The notes under the pieces were generated by a model that saw nothing but the letters and a program-made list of their open reading frames with translations, searched no databases and was not told the origin of the DNA. Shown one piece after another: positions 1 through 8,730 of a stretch of DNA of 64,000 nucleotides; position 1 is the stretch's first letter, and the number at the start of each line of letters is the position of its first letter. This stretch comes from Planctomycetaceae bacterium. Lineage in GTDB: Bacteria > Planctomycetota > Planctomycetia > Pirellulales > Pirellulaceae. Both the position numbers and the translations under genes were made by a program. The DNA is taken from positions 744,001 through 808,000 of the forward strand of contig JACKHM010000005.1 of the NCBI GenBank assembly GCA_020638995.1. The letters are read 5' to 3'.

Positions 1-2292
1 ACTGAGTCGGGCCTGCGGATTCAAGATGCCACGGCTTGGGCAGGGCCTTCCAAACTCCAACTTTCCGCGAGCATCGAACAACTTTCGGCAGGGACGCCAT
101 TCGCGTTCCGGCTTCAGGCACAACATGTGACGCTGAACGAACAGTTGGCAAAGCCGTTAACGGGCAAGTTTCGAGATGCATGGGATAAGCTTTCGCCGCA
201 AGGAGTCGTCGATGCCGACGTGACGATGATCTACGATGGCAAAGATTTGAAAACGTCGCTCGTGGCAGACCTTCTCGACGCGTCGTTCGCTTATGAAAAG
301 TTCCCTTATCGAGTTCATCATGCCCGCGGCCAATTGCGACTCCACGAGGACGTCTTGAACGTCGACAATGTCCAAGCCACCGCCAACGGACGCCCCATGC
401 GATTGCGAGGGACGCTTCACAACCCTGGCCCCGAGGTAACTGGCTGGTTGGATGTGACGGTCGATGAACCGTTGCCGCTGGACGACCAGTTGTTCAAGGC
501 GATTCAAGGCAAAGGCGAAGAAGTTGTGCGTTCATTAAACCCGCAAGGGATGGTCCGAGTAGCTGCACGCTTTGAGCGTCCGGATTTAACTCACCCACCT
601 CACACCTTCGTCGCGTTGGAGTTATTGAACTGCTCAATGCGATACGACAAGTTCCGGTACCCGCTCTACAACATCACCGGAACTGTGCTGATGAACAATA
701 AAGAGTGGACCTTTAAGAATCTGGAAGGTTACAACGACAGTGCTTTTGTAACTTGCAATGGCAGTTGGAGTCCCGATCCGGTGGACGGTGCAATTCTGTC
801 GTTGAACTTCAATGCGAACGACGTCCCACTTGAGGACGAACTTCGTAACGCTTGCCCTCCAAATGCCCAGCGGTTTTGGCAATCGCTACACCCTCGCGGC
901 ACAATCGACTACGTTTCCGTCAGATTGAGCTATGAAGCGGCAGTAAAAAACTTGTCACTCGAAGTCATCGGGCAGAAGCGTCCGGCGGATCGAAATGTCG
1001 AGGGACGCAGCATCACGATCAAACCAAGTTGGCTGCCCTATCAGTTAGACGACGTTGTGGGCGCAGTAAAATTTCAAGATGGAGTTGCCCAATTGCAACG
1101 CGTCCGCGGAAGCCATGGCGATACCTCAGTCGAACTTACCGGTAAGTTCGAATCGCTACCGGATGAACAATGGCAATTCGAGGCGACCGAGATCAATATC
1201 GAAGGAGCGCGAGCTAACCATGAACTTGTATCGGCTCTGCCAAGACGACTTGGCAACGCCATTTCGAAGCTGAAATTTCAGGGTGCGGTAAGCGTCAGCG
1301 GGCGACTCGGCATGCAAGGCATGATGGGAGTCGGGCAACCGCTCTCTTCCGCCTGGGAAATCGACCTGGATGTCGAGGACGGTACGGTCGACTGCGGAGT
1401 CAAACTTGAACACATCCGTGGCGGAATGCACTTGGGCGGATCGCTTAGCCAGCATGGACATTTGAGCCGAGGCCAACTTTCAATCGACTCGCTCGTCTAC
1501 AAGGGCGTGCAACTCACACAAGTCAGCGGGCCCTTGAGTATTGATGATCAGTTCATCTCACTGGGAGAGAAGACGCGGCGCGAATTCGACGAACCAAAGC
1601 CCCGGCCTATTCGCGCAGAAGCGTTTGGCGGGATTGTTGTCGGCAGCGGCAGCATTTCGATGGACGAGGGTAACTCCTTCGACTTGACCGGCGAATTATT
1701 TGATGGCGACCTTCGAGGCGCACTCCAAGAGTTGGCTCCTTCGCGTCCCGATATTTCAGGTCAACTCTTCGCTTCCATCCGCTTGCACGGCAACGCTGGC
1801 GGCGCGCATACCGTCAAGGGTGCCGGTGAGATTCAATTGCGTCAGGCGGACATCTATCGGTTGCCGGTCATGCTTCGGTTGCTCGCCTTGGTGAAAGTGA
1901 AACAGCCGAACGATGCAGCTTTCACGTCGAGCGACATTGATTTTCGTGTCGAAGCGGATCGCATCTACTTTGACCGGATCGACTTCAACGGCTCTGCAAT
2001 AAATCTTCGAGGACATGGCGAAATGACGCTTGATCGCGCGGTCAACCTTTCCTTCACCACGTCCGTTTTAGCGCGAGACGGATCGCTGGACCGTCTTCTA
2101 CGACCGCTGTTCCAAGACAGTGGCGGTCTATTTGAAGTATCCGTAACGGGAACGGTCGATGACCCGATCGTAACGCGGGGCGTAAACCAGGCGTTTCAAC
2201 AAGTCTTCCCAGAGACGCCACCACAAGAACGAATGTCGCGCACGCCGCCCCCACGAGAAATGTTGGAGCGATTTCGTGTACGACGCGAATGA
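1..2292 (+). CDS. AsmA-like envelope protein, 5'-truncated by the window edge
   Basis: The frame is open from base 1, so the true start lies outside the window; 763 codons are visible. The protein is rich in alternating beta-strand sequence with repeated blocks of the type 'LRGTLHNPGPEVTG' and 'VELTGKFESLPDEQW'. The last ~170 residues contain a block with IYRLPVMLRLLALVKVK and later INLRGHGEMTLDRAVNLSF, which resembles the C-terminal region of AsmA/DUF3971-type proteins. Those families are large, inner-membrane-anchored periplasmic proteins linked to lipid transport between membranes. The N-terminal membrane anchor would be in the missing part. The function is inferred from family resemblance only. 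A small conserved gene follows after 16 bp and is probably cotranscribed. Confidence 0.7.
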   Translation, partial: TESGLRIQDATAWAGPSKLQLSASIEQLSAGTPFAFRLQAQHVTLNEQLAKPLTGKFRDAWDKLSPQGVVDADVTMIYDGKDLKTSLVADLLDASFAYEKFPYRVHHARGQLRLHEDVLNVDNVQATANGRPMRLRGTLHNPGPEVTGWLDVTVDEPLPLDDQLFKAIQGKGEEVVRSLNPQGMVRVAARFERPDLTHPPHTFVALELLNCSMRYDKFRYPLYNITGTVLMNNKEWTFKNLEGYNDSAFVTCNGSWSPDPVDGAILSLNFNANDVPLEDELRNACPPNAQRFWQSLHPRGTIDYVSVRLSYEAAVKNLSLEVIGQKRPADRNVEGRSITIKPSWLPYQLDDVVGAVKFQDGVAQLQRVRGSHGDTSVELTGKFESLPDEQWQFEATEINIEGARANHELVSALPRRLGNAISKLKFQGAVSVSGRLGMQGMMGVGQPLSSAWEIDLDVEDGTVDCGVKLEHIRGGMHLGGSLSQHGHLSRGQLSIDSLVYKGVQLTQVSGPLSIDDQFISLGEKTRREFDEPKPRPIRAEAFGGIVVGSGSISMDEGNSFDLTGELFDGDLRGALQELAPSRPDISGQLFASIRLHGNAGGAHTVKGAGEIQLRQADIYRLPVMLRLLALVKVKQPNDAAFTSSDIDFRVEADRIYFDRIDFNGSAINLRGHGEMTLDRAVNLSFTTSVLARDGSLDRLLRPLFQDSGGLFEVSVTGTVDDPIVTRGVNQAFQQVFPETPPQERMSRTPPPREMLERFRVRRE

Positions 2293-2308
2293 CGAGAGGA
2301 GGTGTAAA

Positions 2309-2641
2309 GTGAGTGTAGGACCGATGGGAATGGCAGGAAGCGTTGCGGGAAGTCTGCCACAAATTCGAAGTGCCGACGCGGGCCGCGCTGAAAAGCAGGC
2401 GGTCGACCAGGCTCGCCAAACACAATCCGACCACAAAGCCGAGTCCGCGGCCGGCGTCGGCGAGACGTCTCAAGACGAACAGGCGTCAGATCGTGACGCC
2501 GACGGTCGACGCTTGTGGGAAGCGCCACTGAACGAAACGAATAACGGCGGTACAAACGAGGAAGCAAACGAAAATCTCCAGGTACCGCAAAGCAGGGACC
2601 CAACCGGCACCAGCGGAAGCCAGCTCGATCTGAGCGGCTGA
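2309..2641 (+). CDS. Small conserved hypothetical protein, polar and Gln/Asp/Glu rich
   Basis: 110 codons. The GTG start at 2309 is chosen because AGAGGAGGT lies 6 bp upstream (2294-2302) and because the protein then begins MSVGPMGMAGSVAG. The frame extends further upstream, but only into the end of the preceding gene. The chain is highly polar, with many Gln, Asp and Glu, and ends with a DRDADGRRLWEAP block that I believe recurs in small planctomycete proteins. There is no signal peptide, membrane segment or catalytic motif. It is probably cytoplasmic and disordered. It sits 16 bp after the AsmA-like gene. I do not know its function. Confidence 0.6.
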   Translation: MSVGPMGMAGSVAGSLPQIRSADAGRAEKQAVDQARQTQSDHKAESAAGVGETSQDEQASDRDADGRRLWEAPLNETNNGGTNEEANENLQVPQSRDPTGTSGSQLDLSG

Positions 2642-2823
2642 CGAGTGAACATTTTGCTGTTATAAAGGTCAACAAGTTAGGTTTTTGCAACGTCTGCAGG
2701 TTCAAGTTCGCGACGTAAACGGATTCACAAGCATTCAGCGTGAAGCACAACATTCTGAACCCTTGCGAGTTCAGCTACGCCGTCTACTTGGGAGTGCTTC
2801 AATCGCACAGAAGGTATAACAGC

Positions 2824-3660
2824 ATGCGTTTTACGAAGATGCACGGGGCGGGAAATGACTACGTCTACGTAAACTGTTTCGACCAACCACTTCCGTCCGA
2901 CGCTCCAGAACTCGCGCGGCAAATGTCGCATCGACACTTTGGAATTGGCGGCGACGGGCTGATACTCATTCGCCCCTCGGAGGTTGCCGATGCACGAATG
3001 CAAATGTTTAACTTAGATGGCTCCGAAGCGGAGATGTGCGGCAACGGAATTCGTTGTGTCGCGAAGTACGTCTACGATCATGGGATCAGCCGACGGCCGA
3101 CACTTCGAATCGAAACGGGCGCCGGTATTCTGACGCTGGACGTCGAAACAACGAACGGCAAGGTCGAACGGGTGCGGGTTGACATGGGCGAGCCCATTCT
3201 CGAAGCTCCGCGAATTCCAACCACGCTGCCTGGAAACCCGGTCGTCGACGCCGAGCTAGTGGTCGAGGGCCAAGCCTATCGAGTGACCAGCGTTTCGATG
3301 GGGAACCCACATTGCATCGTCTTCGTCGACAAAGCATCAGACGAGTTGGTGCTCGGAATCGGTCCCAAGATCGAAAAGCACGAGGCATTTCCGGCAAAGG
3401 TCAATGTTGAATTCGTCGAGGTTATCTCGCCGACGGAAGTTCGACAAAGAACCTGGGAGCGCGGGTCGGGCGAGACGTGGGCGTGCGGTACGGGCGCGAG
3501 TGCGGTCTGTGTCGCGGGTGTCCTCGCGGGACGAACCGAACGCAAAATCTTAAATCACTTACTTGGTGGTGACCTGGAGTTAGAGTGGGATGAAGCTTCA
3601 AACCGCGTCTTCATGACCGGGCCTGCTACCGAAGTATTTTCGGGCGAGTGGCCCAAATAG
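2824..3660 (+). CDS. dapF: Diaminopimelate epimerase
   Basis: 278 residues. DapF interconverts LL- and meso-diaminopimelate, giving the precursor of lysine and of the peptidoglycan cross-link. The N-terminus MRFTKMHGAGNDYVYVN is the standard DapF start. The two catalytic cysteines lie in MCGNGIRC (about residue 73) and in WACGTGASA (about residue 222). The frame is open upstream to 2740, but the ATG at 2824 is preferred because it gives the family N-terminus and has AGAAGG at 2809-2814. The length is normal. A DUF374 acyltransferase gene follows after 39 bp. The presence of dapF fits the view that planctomycetes make peptidoglycan. Confidence 0.95.
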   Translation: MRFTKMHGAGNDYVYVNCFDQPLPSDAPELARQMSHRHFGIGGDGLILIRPSEVADARMQMFNLDGSEAEMCGNGIRCVAKYVYDHGISRRPTLRIETGAGILTLDVETTNGKVERVRVDMGEPILEAPRIPTTLPGNPVVDAELVVEGQAYRVTSVSMGNPHCIVFVDKASDELVLGIGPKIEKHEAFPAKVNVEFVEVISPTEVRQRTWERGSGETWACGTGASAVCVAGVLAGRTERKILNHLLGGDLELEWDEASNRVFMTGPATEVFSGEWPK

Positions 3661-3699
3661 ATCGATGGGCCCCCGAGTTCTTTCCGGCAAGGACGCCAG

Positions 3700-4428
3700 A
3701 TGAAAATCAAGAATAAGTTCCTGCTCGCGACGGCTGGTTTTTTGGGTGCCGCGACGGTGCGCAACTGGATGAGCACGCTCGACTATCAAGCCGCGTTCTA
3801 TGATCGCTCGGCAGACCCCATTCACCCAAGCTTTCGAGGCCCGGCGATATTTTTGCAGTGGCACGAGTACCTTGCTTTGACGTTTTACTTGCGCGGAAAC
3901 TGCAACACTTCGATGCTGATCAGCCAACACGAAGATGGCGAGTTGCTAGGTCAAGCCGCGAGGCACATGGGTTTCTCTACGGTTCGTGGCTCATCAACTC
4001 GCGGCGGTGTCGCCGCACTACGAAAGATCTTCCGGTCGGGACGAGCATTGAACCTGGGTATCACGCCGGACGGTCCCCGCGGGCCACGCCGTAGATTTGC
4101 TCAGGGTGCGATCTATCTCTCTTCGCGTCTGGGAATTCCGCTGGTCGCTATCGGCATAGGGTACGATCGATGCTGGCGAGTCACGACATGGGATCGATTT
4201 GCAATTCCAAAGCTATATGCAAGAGCGAGAGTCGTCACCGCTCCACCGATTCAAATCCCCCCGGATATCGATCGCGATGGAATTGAACATTATCGCAAGC
4301 AGATGGAAAACCTTTTGAATCGAATGACCGAGGAAGCAGAAGTATGGGCGAAAAGCGGCGGTCGCTATGAAAAGCAAGTTCCACTTTGCCGCGAAGGCAT
4401 TCCCATCGAGCGGCGCCGCGCGGCGTGA
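3700..4428 (+). CDS. DUF374 family lysophospholipid acyltransferase-like protein
   Basis: 242 residues. The motif GITPDGPRGPRR (about residues 114-125) is the hallmark of DUF374, a family related to the LPLAT acyltransferases that add acyl chains to lipid A or phospholipids. FLQWHEYLALTFYLRG near residues 50-65 carries the His of the usual acyltransferase block I. An N-terminal hydrophobic stretch (FLLATAGFLGAATV) could anchor the protein at the inner membrane. It follows dapF by 39 bp and may be cotranscribed with it. An envelope-lipid acyltransferase is likely; the substrate is not determined. Confidence 0.82.
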   Translation: MKIKNKFLLATAGFLGAATVRNWMSTLDYQAAFYDRSADPIHPSFRGPAIFLQWHEYLALTFYLRGNCNTSMLISQHEDGELLGQAARHMGFSTVRGSSTRGGVAALRKIFRSGRALNLGITPDGPRGPRRRFAQGAIYLSSRLGIPLVAIGIGYDRCWRVTTWDRFAIPKLYARARVVTAPPIQIPPDIDRDGIEHYRKQMENLLNRMTEEAEVWAKSGGRYEKQVPLCREGIPIERRRAA

Positions 4429-4589
4429 GTAGCACGTCACAACAAAGCGTTGCGTGAGTATTCTGGCCTCCAGCCGCTCCAAGCCCTGTAAGTGAACGCT
4501 GGAAGGGAGAACCAGCTCGCGATTTGTGGCTAGGTTGATAGAATCAGGGCTGACGGCAAGGAACCCCAGTCTCGCGGAGGCCACACGTC

Positions 4590-5921
4590 ATGACAACAAT
4601 ATCGCGACGTCGACTGTTTCAGCTCGCAGGAGCCGGACTATGTGGCCGCGCAGCCAGTGGTTGGTTACCAGCGTTTGCTGAGAGCATTGCACATGATCCG
4701 AATCAAAAGCGACACTGTGTTTTGCTTTGGATGTCAGGCGGACCAAGCCAGCTCGATACGTTCGATATGAAGCCGGGACACGCCAATGGCGGCGAGTTCA
4801 AAGAGATCGCTACGAACGTACCGGGCCTGCGCATCAGCGAGCACCTGTCCCAACTCGCCAAACAAGCCGACAAACTTGCAATCGTGCGCGGACTAAGCAC
4901 GAAAGAAGGTGATCACGGTCGCGGAACATATCTAATGCGAACGGGACATCAACCGCGCGGGCCTGTCCGTTTTCCCGCGATTGGAGCTGCATTGTCGAAG
5001 GAGTTGGGTGACGATTCTGATTTGGCATTGAACTTCGTTAGTGTGTCACCTTATCGCGCATTTAACCAGGCCGCTTATGGCCCAGGCTTCCTTGGTCCGA
5101 AGTATGCACCGTTGACGGTTGGCGCGACCGACAACTTGCCGACTACCCCCCGAGAAATGCCACAGTACGCTGATCTGCGCGTAGACGATCTCGCTCGCCC
5201 AGCTAACGTCAGCGAACAACAATTCGAGAAACGCATCGCGATGTGGCGGATGCTCCAGAATGGGTTTCTCGCAAGTCATCACTCAGCATCGCCGATTGCG
5301 CACGATACCGTTTATCGCCGAGCACTGAAGTTGATGGACAGCAACATTTCGCAGGCCTTCGATCTTGAAGAGGAATCGACCGCAGTTCGAGATGCTTATG
5401 GTCGCGGCCGATTCGGGCAAGGTTGCCTGATGGCTCGCCGACTGATAGAGCGCGGTGTGGCGTTTGTCGAAGTCTCGCTCGGCACGTTCGATGGTGGCAA
5501 CATCGGCTGGGACACACACCAAAACAATTTCCCTGCTGTCCGGCAGCTGTCGAACGAATTGGATGCTGGTTGGGCGTCATTGATGAAGGAACTCGATGAG
5601 CGAGGTCTATTGGAGTCGACCACGATTCTTTGGATGGGTGAATTCGGGCGTACACCCGCCATCAACGACAACGCCGGTCGAGACCACTTTCCTGGCGCAT
5701 GGACTTGCGTCTTCGGAGGGGGTGGAATCAAAGGAGGACAGGCTTACGGCAAGACGAGCGAAGATGGCACCGAGGTCGTCGAGGGCAAGGTAAACGAAGC
5801 CGACGTCCTCGCAACGCTTTGTTCAGCGCTTGGAGTCAAACCCGACAAGGAAAACATCTCTGAACAGGGACGCCCGATCAAGATCGCCGAAGGAAAGTCC
5901 GTTGAAGACATACTTATTTAG
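4590..5921 (+). CDS. DUF1501 domain protein with Tat signal
   Basis: 443 residues. The N-terminus SRRRLFQLAGAGLCG is a twin-arginine export signal. The body has the DUF1501 features: LLWMSGGPSQLDTFDMKP, the metal-site-like WMGEFGRTPAINDNAGRDH, and GWDTHQNN. DUF1501 proteins have an alkaline-phosphatase/sulfatase-like fold, are very numerous in planctomycetes and usually lie beside DUF1549/DUF1553 proteins. This copy instead precedes a sugar-isomerase-like TIM barrel (9 bp) and a Gfo/Idh/MocA oxidoreductase, which suggests sugar or glycoside catabolism. CGGAGG at 4575-4580 supports the ATG at 4590. The exact activity is unknown. Confidence 0.9.
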   Translation: MTTISRRRLFQLAGAGLCGRAASGWLPAFAESIAHDPNQKRHCVLLWMSGGPSQLDTFDMKPGHANGGEFKEIATNVPGLRISEHLSQLAKQADKLAIVRGLSTKEGDHGRGTYLMRTGHQPRGPVRFPAIGAALSKELGDDSDLALNFVSVSPYRAFNQAAYGPGFLGPKYAPLTVGATDNLPTTPREMPQYADLRVDDLARPANVSEQQFEKRIAMWRMLQNGFLASHHSASPIAHDTVYRRALKLMDSNISQAFDLEEESTAVRDAYGRGRFGQGCLMARRLIERGVAFVEVSLGTFDGGNIGWDTHQNNFPAVRQLSNELDAGWASLMKELDERGLLESTTILWMGEFGRTPAINDNAGRDHFPGAWTCVFGGGGIKGGQAYGKTSEDGTEVVEGKVNEADVLATLCSALGVKPDKENISEQGRPIKIAEGKSVEDILI

Positions 5922-5930
5922 GACGGTTGC

Positions 5931-6752
5931 ATGAAGCTAGGATTGATTAACTCCGCTTGGGTACAAGCTAACCAGCCCACGGTCTTTGGCCTGCGCAAGA
6001 CCAAGGAATTAGGCTTCGACACAGTCGACATCTTTATCGATCCGCTCGACGCCGACGTGAAAGAACGCCGGTTGATCAAGGATGAATGCGACCGGCTCGA
6101 CTTGCCTATCATGTCGATTTGTTGCGTTGCTGTGGGGCTCGTAGACTTCAATCCAAGCGTCCAGCGATTCCATCTTGAACGGTGCCAGCGTTATCTCGAT
6201 CTCGTCTACGAATACGGAGCGAAGAACTTGCTGCTCGTGTTGGGCGAGTATATTTGGAACCAGGAGGTCATCCCGCCTCGAGAACAGTGGAGGATGGGTG
6301 TCGAAAATTGCAAGGTGCTTGGCGACTATGCGGCGGGCCTAGGTGTGCAGATTGCCTTGGAGTTGGAACCGTTCAAACTATCGTTGCTGAATTCGGTCGA
6401 CACGATGGTGCGATTCATCGACGACTGCGACCACGAAGCGATCCAAGCGAATATCGATGTGTCGCATTTGTTGCTGGCGGGCGTCGCGCCGGAGGAACTT
6501 CGGCGTCTGAAGGGCAAGGCGATTCATTGCCATATCTCAGACTGCGACGGCAAGGTTCATGGCGACTTGCCCCCGGGGCGCGGCGTGGTGGACTTCACGC
6601 CTTATCTTCGCGAGATCAAGGCCTTGGAGATCGATGGGGCAATGTCGATTGAACTGGAGTATTCTCCGGAGCCCGAGAAGATCGTTGAATGGGTGGGAGA
6701 GGCTTACCGCGAGACCGACAAGTTAATGCAATCGGTTGGACTTCGTGGTTAG
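5931..6752 (+). CDS. Sugar phosphate isomerase/epimerase, AP-endonuclease-2-like TIM barrel
   Basis: 273 residues, the usual size for this family. Probable metal ligands are visible in order: Glu in ALELEPFKLSLLN, Asp/His in NIDVSHLLLAG, His in IHCHISDCDGKVHGD and Glu in MSIELEYSPEP. The enzymes are cytoplasmic xylose-isomerase-like barrels that isomerise or epimerise sugars and inositol derivatives. The gene starts 9 bp after the DUF1501 stop and is followed after 27 bp by an oxidoreductase. That isomerase plus dehydrogenase pairing is typical of small carbohydrate-catabolism operons. The substrate cannot be read from the sequence. Confidence 0.87.
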   Translation: MKLGLINSAWVQANQPTVFGLRKTKELGFDTVDIFIDPLDADVKERRLIKDECDRLDLPIMSICCVAVGLVDFNPSVQRFHLERCQRYLDLVYEYGAKNLLLVLGEYIWNQEVIPPREQWRMGVENCKVLGDYAAGLGVQIALELEPFKLSLLNSVDTMVRFIDDCDHEAIQANIDVSHLLLAGVAPEELRRLKGKAIHCHISDCDGKVHGDLPPGRGVVDFTPYLREIKALEIDGAMSIELEYSPEPEKIVEWVGEAYRETDKLMQSVGLRG

Positions 6753-6779
6753 CTTATCATTTACGCTCGGAGTCTCGCA

Positions 6780-7889
6780 GTGACATGTGAAGTTTCCTAT
6801 CTGCCGCGATTGCCAAAGAACAAGAACGTCGCTATCGGCTGCATTGGTTCTGGCTTTATCATGGCGGACTGCCATCTGGTCGCCTACCGAAAAGCCGGAT
6901 TCAATCCCGTGGCGATCGCGTCACGAAATCCCGATAACGCGAAGGCGGTGGCACAGCGTCACGGTCTGGCAAAGACCTTTGCGAGCTACCAGGAATTGCT
7001 ACGCGATCCGGAGATCGAAGTCGTTGATATCGCTGTTCCACCGGATGTGCAGTTGGAAGTAATGCGAGAAGTCGTGAAGCACAATGACCATATTCGAGGC
7101 GTCTTGGCACAGAAGCCGATGGGTATGAACTTCGACGAGGCCAAAGAGATCGTCGAGATGTGTGAACAAGCGGGCATTGCGCTCGCCGTGAATCAAAATA
7201 TGCGTTACGACCAATCGATTCGTGCTTGCAAAGACGTTCTCGATCGCGGTTATCTTGGCGCGCCGGTTTTTGCCAGCATCGACATGCGGGCGATCCCACA
7301 CTGGATGCCCTGGCAGCAGCGACTTGGTTGGGTCACGCTACGGATCATGTCGATCCACCACCTCGACGCGTTTCGCTATCTCTTCGGTGATCCTATCCGC
7401 GTTTTTGCGAGCACTCGCCCCGATCCCAGAACGCAGGAGAAATTCGCACACCAAGATGGAATCTGCCTCTACATTCTTGAGTACGAGAATGGCTTTCGGG
7501 CGGCGGCATGGGATGATGTCTGGGCGGGCCCGACAGCCGATGGCGTTGAGAACGACATCTACATTCGTTGGCGAGTCGAAGGTCGCGACGGCGTGGCGAG
7601 AGGCACGATCGGCTGGCCCGACTATCCCAGGGCAACACCAAGCACGATCGACTTCACAACGACGGCCGCACCTGGCCATTGGCATTCGCCGCGATGGGAT
7701 GAAGTCTGGTTTCCCGATGCGTTCGTGGGCACGATGGCTCAATTGCTTTGCGCTTTGGAAGAAGGCCACCAACCCGAGATCGGCGGGCGGGACAATTTGA
7801 AGACCATGGCGCTGGTCGACGCTTGCTATCGCTCGGCGCACGAGCACCGAGCGATCGAGTTGAGCGATTATCTCGGCAACAGATCCTAG
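6780..7889 (+). CDS. Gfo/Idh/MocA family NAD(P)-dependent oxidoreductase
   Basis: 369 residues, GTG start. The Rossmann fingerprint is IGCIGSGFIMADCHL near residue 20, followed by VVDIAVPPDVQLEV and VLAQKPMGMNF, where EKP-type Lys is present as QKP. The C-terminal substrate-binding domain follows (IMSIHHLDAFRYLFG with the usual paired His). No signal peptide is present, so it is cytoplasmic, unlike the exported copy at 39304. It closes the putative three-gene sugar operon that begins at 4590. Confidence 0.9.
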   Translation: MTCEVSYLPRLPKNKNVAIGCIGSGFIMADCHLVAYRKAGFNPVAIASRNPDNAKAVAQRHGLAKTFASYQELLRDPEIEVVDIAVPPDVQLEVMREVVKHNDHIRGVLAQKPMGMNFDEAKEIVEMCEQAGIALAVNQNMRYDQSIRACKDVLDRGYLGAPVFASIDMRAIPHWMPWQQRLGWVTLRIMSIHHLDAFRYLFGDPIRVFASTRPDPRTQEKFAHQDGICLYILEYENGFRAAAWDDVWAGPTADGVENDIYIRWRVEGRDGVARGTIGWPDYPRATPSTIDFTTTAAPGHWHSPRWDEVWFPDAFVGTMAQLLCALEEGHQPEIGGRDNLKTMALVDACYRSAHEHRAIELSDYLGNRS

Positions 7890-7982
7890 TTTGGTTGTCG
7901 GATTTGGGTTACCAATCCGCATAACCTGCGCAGCTTCTCACACTGTCATTGCCAGCACAAACCAAACATTGAATTTAGCTTC

Positions 7983-8011
7983 TTGTGAGCGTTCGCGACC
8001 GGTGGCATACT
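7983..8011 (+). promoter_or_regulatory. Candidate sigma-70-type promoter for the repeat protein gene
   Basis: TTGTGA (7983-7988) and CATACT (8006-8011) are separated by 17 bp, and the next gene begins at 8064. Each box matches 4 of 6 consensus bases. This is a weak, position-supported call. Confidence 0.35.
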
Positions 8012-8063
8012 GGAACGGTGCTGACATCCGAACGCGACCCTCTCGAAACTTTGAGGCAAAACA

Positions 8064-8654
8064 ATGAACAAAATCTTTTCGCTGACGATTGGCGTTCTAG
8101 CCGTGACAACGCTCGGTGTTCAAGTATCTGCCCAACAAGTCACAGGTCCAATCATCACTTCGTACAGGCCGATTACTGAACAACAACCGACCGTTACCTA
8201 CTCGCCGGTGGTTGAGCCCGCACCGGCATTGACCAGCAGTGCCCCTGTCGTGACATATTCCCCGGTGGCCCCTCCGACGACGGCTCTTTACTCGCAAGCA
8301 CCCATCACCGTTGCTCGCCCCATCGTCCAACCTACAACAACCTACGCCCCGGTCGTTTCGGCTCCCATTGTCACCTACCGTCCCGTAACACCAAGCATTG
8401 CGGCTCCTGTGGTTGCGGCACCGGCACCTGTCGTAACGTACCGGCCCGTTGCACCCGCTTACTACGCTGCACCGGTTGTTACCTACCGCCCCACCGTGAC
8501 CGCATACGCACCGACGTTGCCAGTTTATAGTCCCACAACCTACAGCACCTATCCAATCGCCCCGACGGTTGTTGCTCGTCCGGTGATTGTCAGCCCGAAA
8601 GTTTATATACCGGGACAGCCCATTCGAAACGTGCTTCGAGCGATCACACCGTAA
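8064..8654 (+). CDS. Secreted Pro/Thr/Val-rich repeat protein (VTYRPV/VTYSPV units)
   Basis: 196 residues. An N-terminal signal peptide ends near VSAQQ (about residue 25). The remainder is built from short imperfect units centred on TY[RSA]PV, for example PVVTYSPVAP, PIVTYRPVTP and PVVTYRPVAP. Tyr recurs about every 15-20 residues, with no Cys and no catalytic motif. The composition resembles extended wall or coat proteins. The gene is alone, with a possible promoter upstream and a strong intrinsic terminator 30 bp downstream, so it is probably a well-transcribed single gene. Its function is unknown; a structural surface or matrix role is inference. Confidence 0.75.
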   Translation: MNKIFSLTIGVLAVTTLGVQVSAQQVTGPIITSYRPITEQQPTVTYSPVVEPAPALTSSAPVVTYSPVAPPTTALYSQAPITVARPIVQPTTTYAPVVSAPIVTYRPVTPSIAAPVVAAPAPVVTYRPVAPAYYAAPVVTYRPTVTAYAPTLPVYSPTTYSTYPIAPTVVARPVIVSPKVYIPGQPIRNVLRAITP

Positions 8655-8685
8655 GCACGACGCAGAAGATTCCGGAGAACACAAG

Positions 8686-8720
8686 CTCCTCGGTGTACAA
8701 GCGACATCGAGGAGTTTTTT
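8686..8720 (+). terminator. Intrinsic terminator after the VTYRPV-repeat gene
   Basis: CTCCTCGGTGT (8686-8696) pairs with ACATCGAGGAG (8704-8714), giving 11 pairs including one G-U, with a 7-nt loop followed by six T. The hairpin also overlaps the end of the convergent dehydrogenase gene region. Confidence 0.85.
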
Positions 8721-8730
8721 CGTGGCTTCC

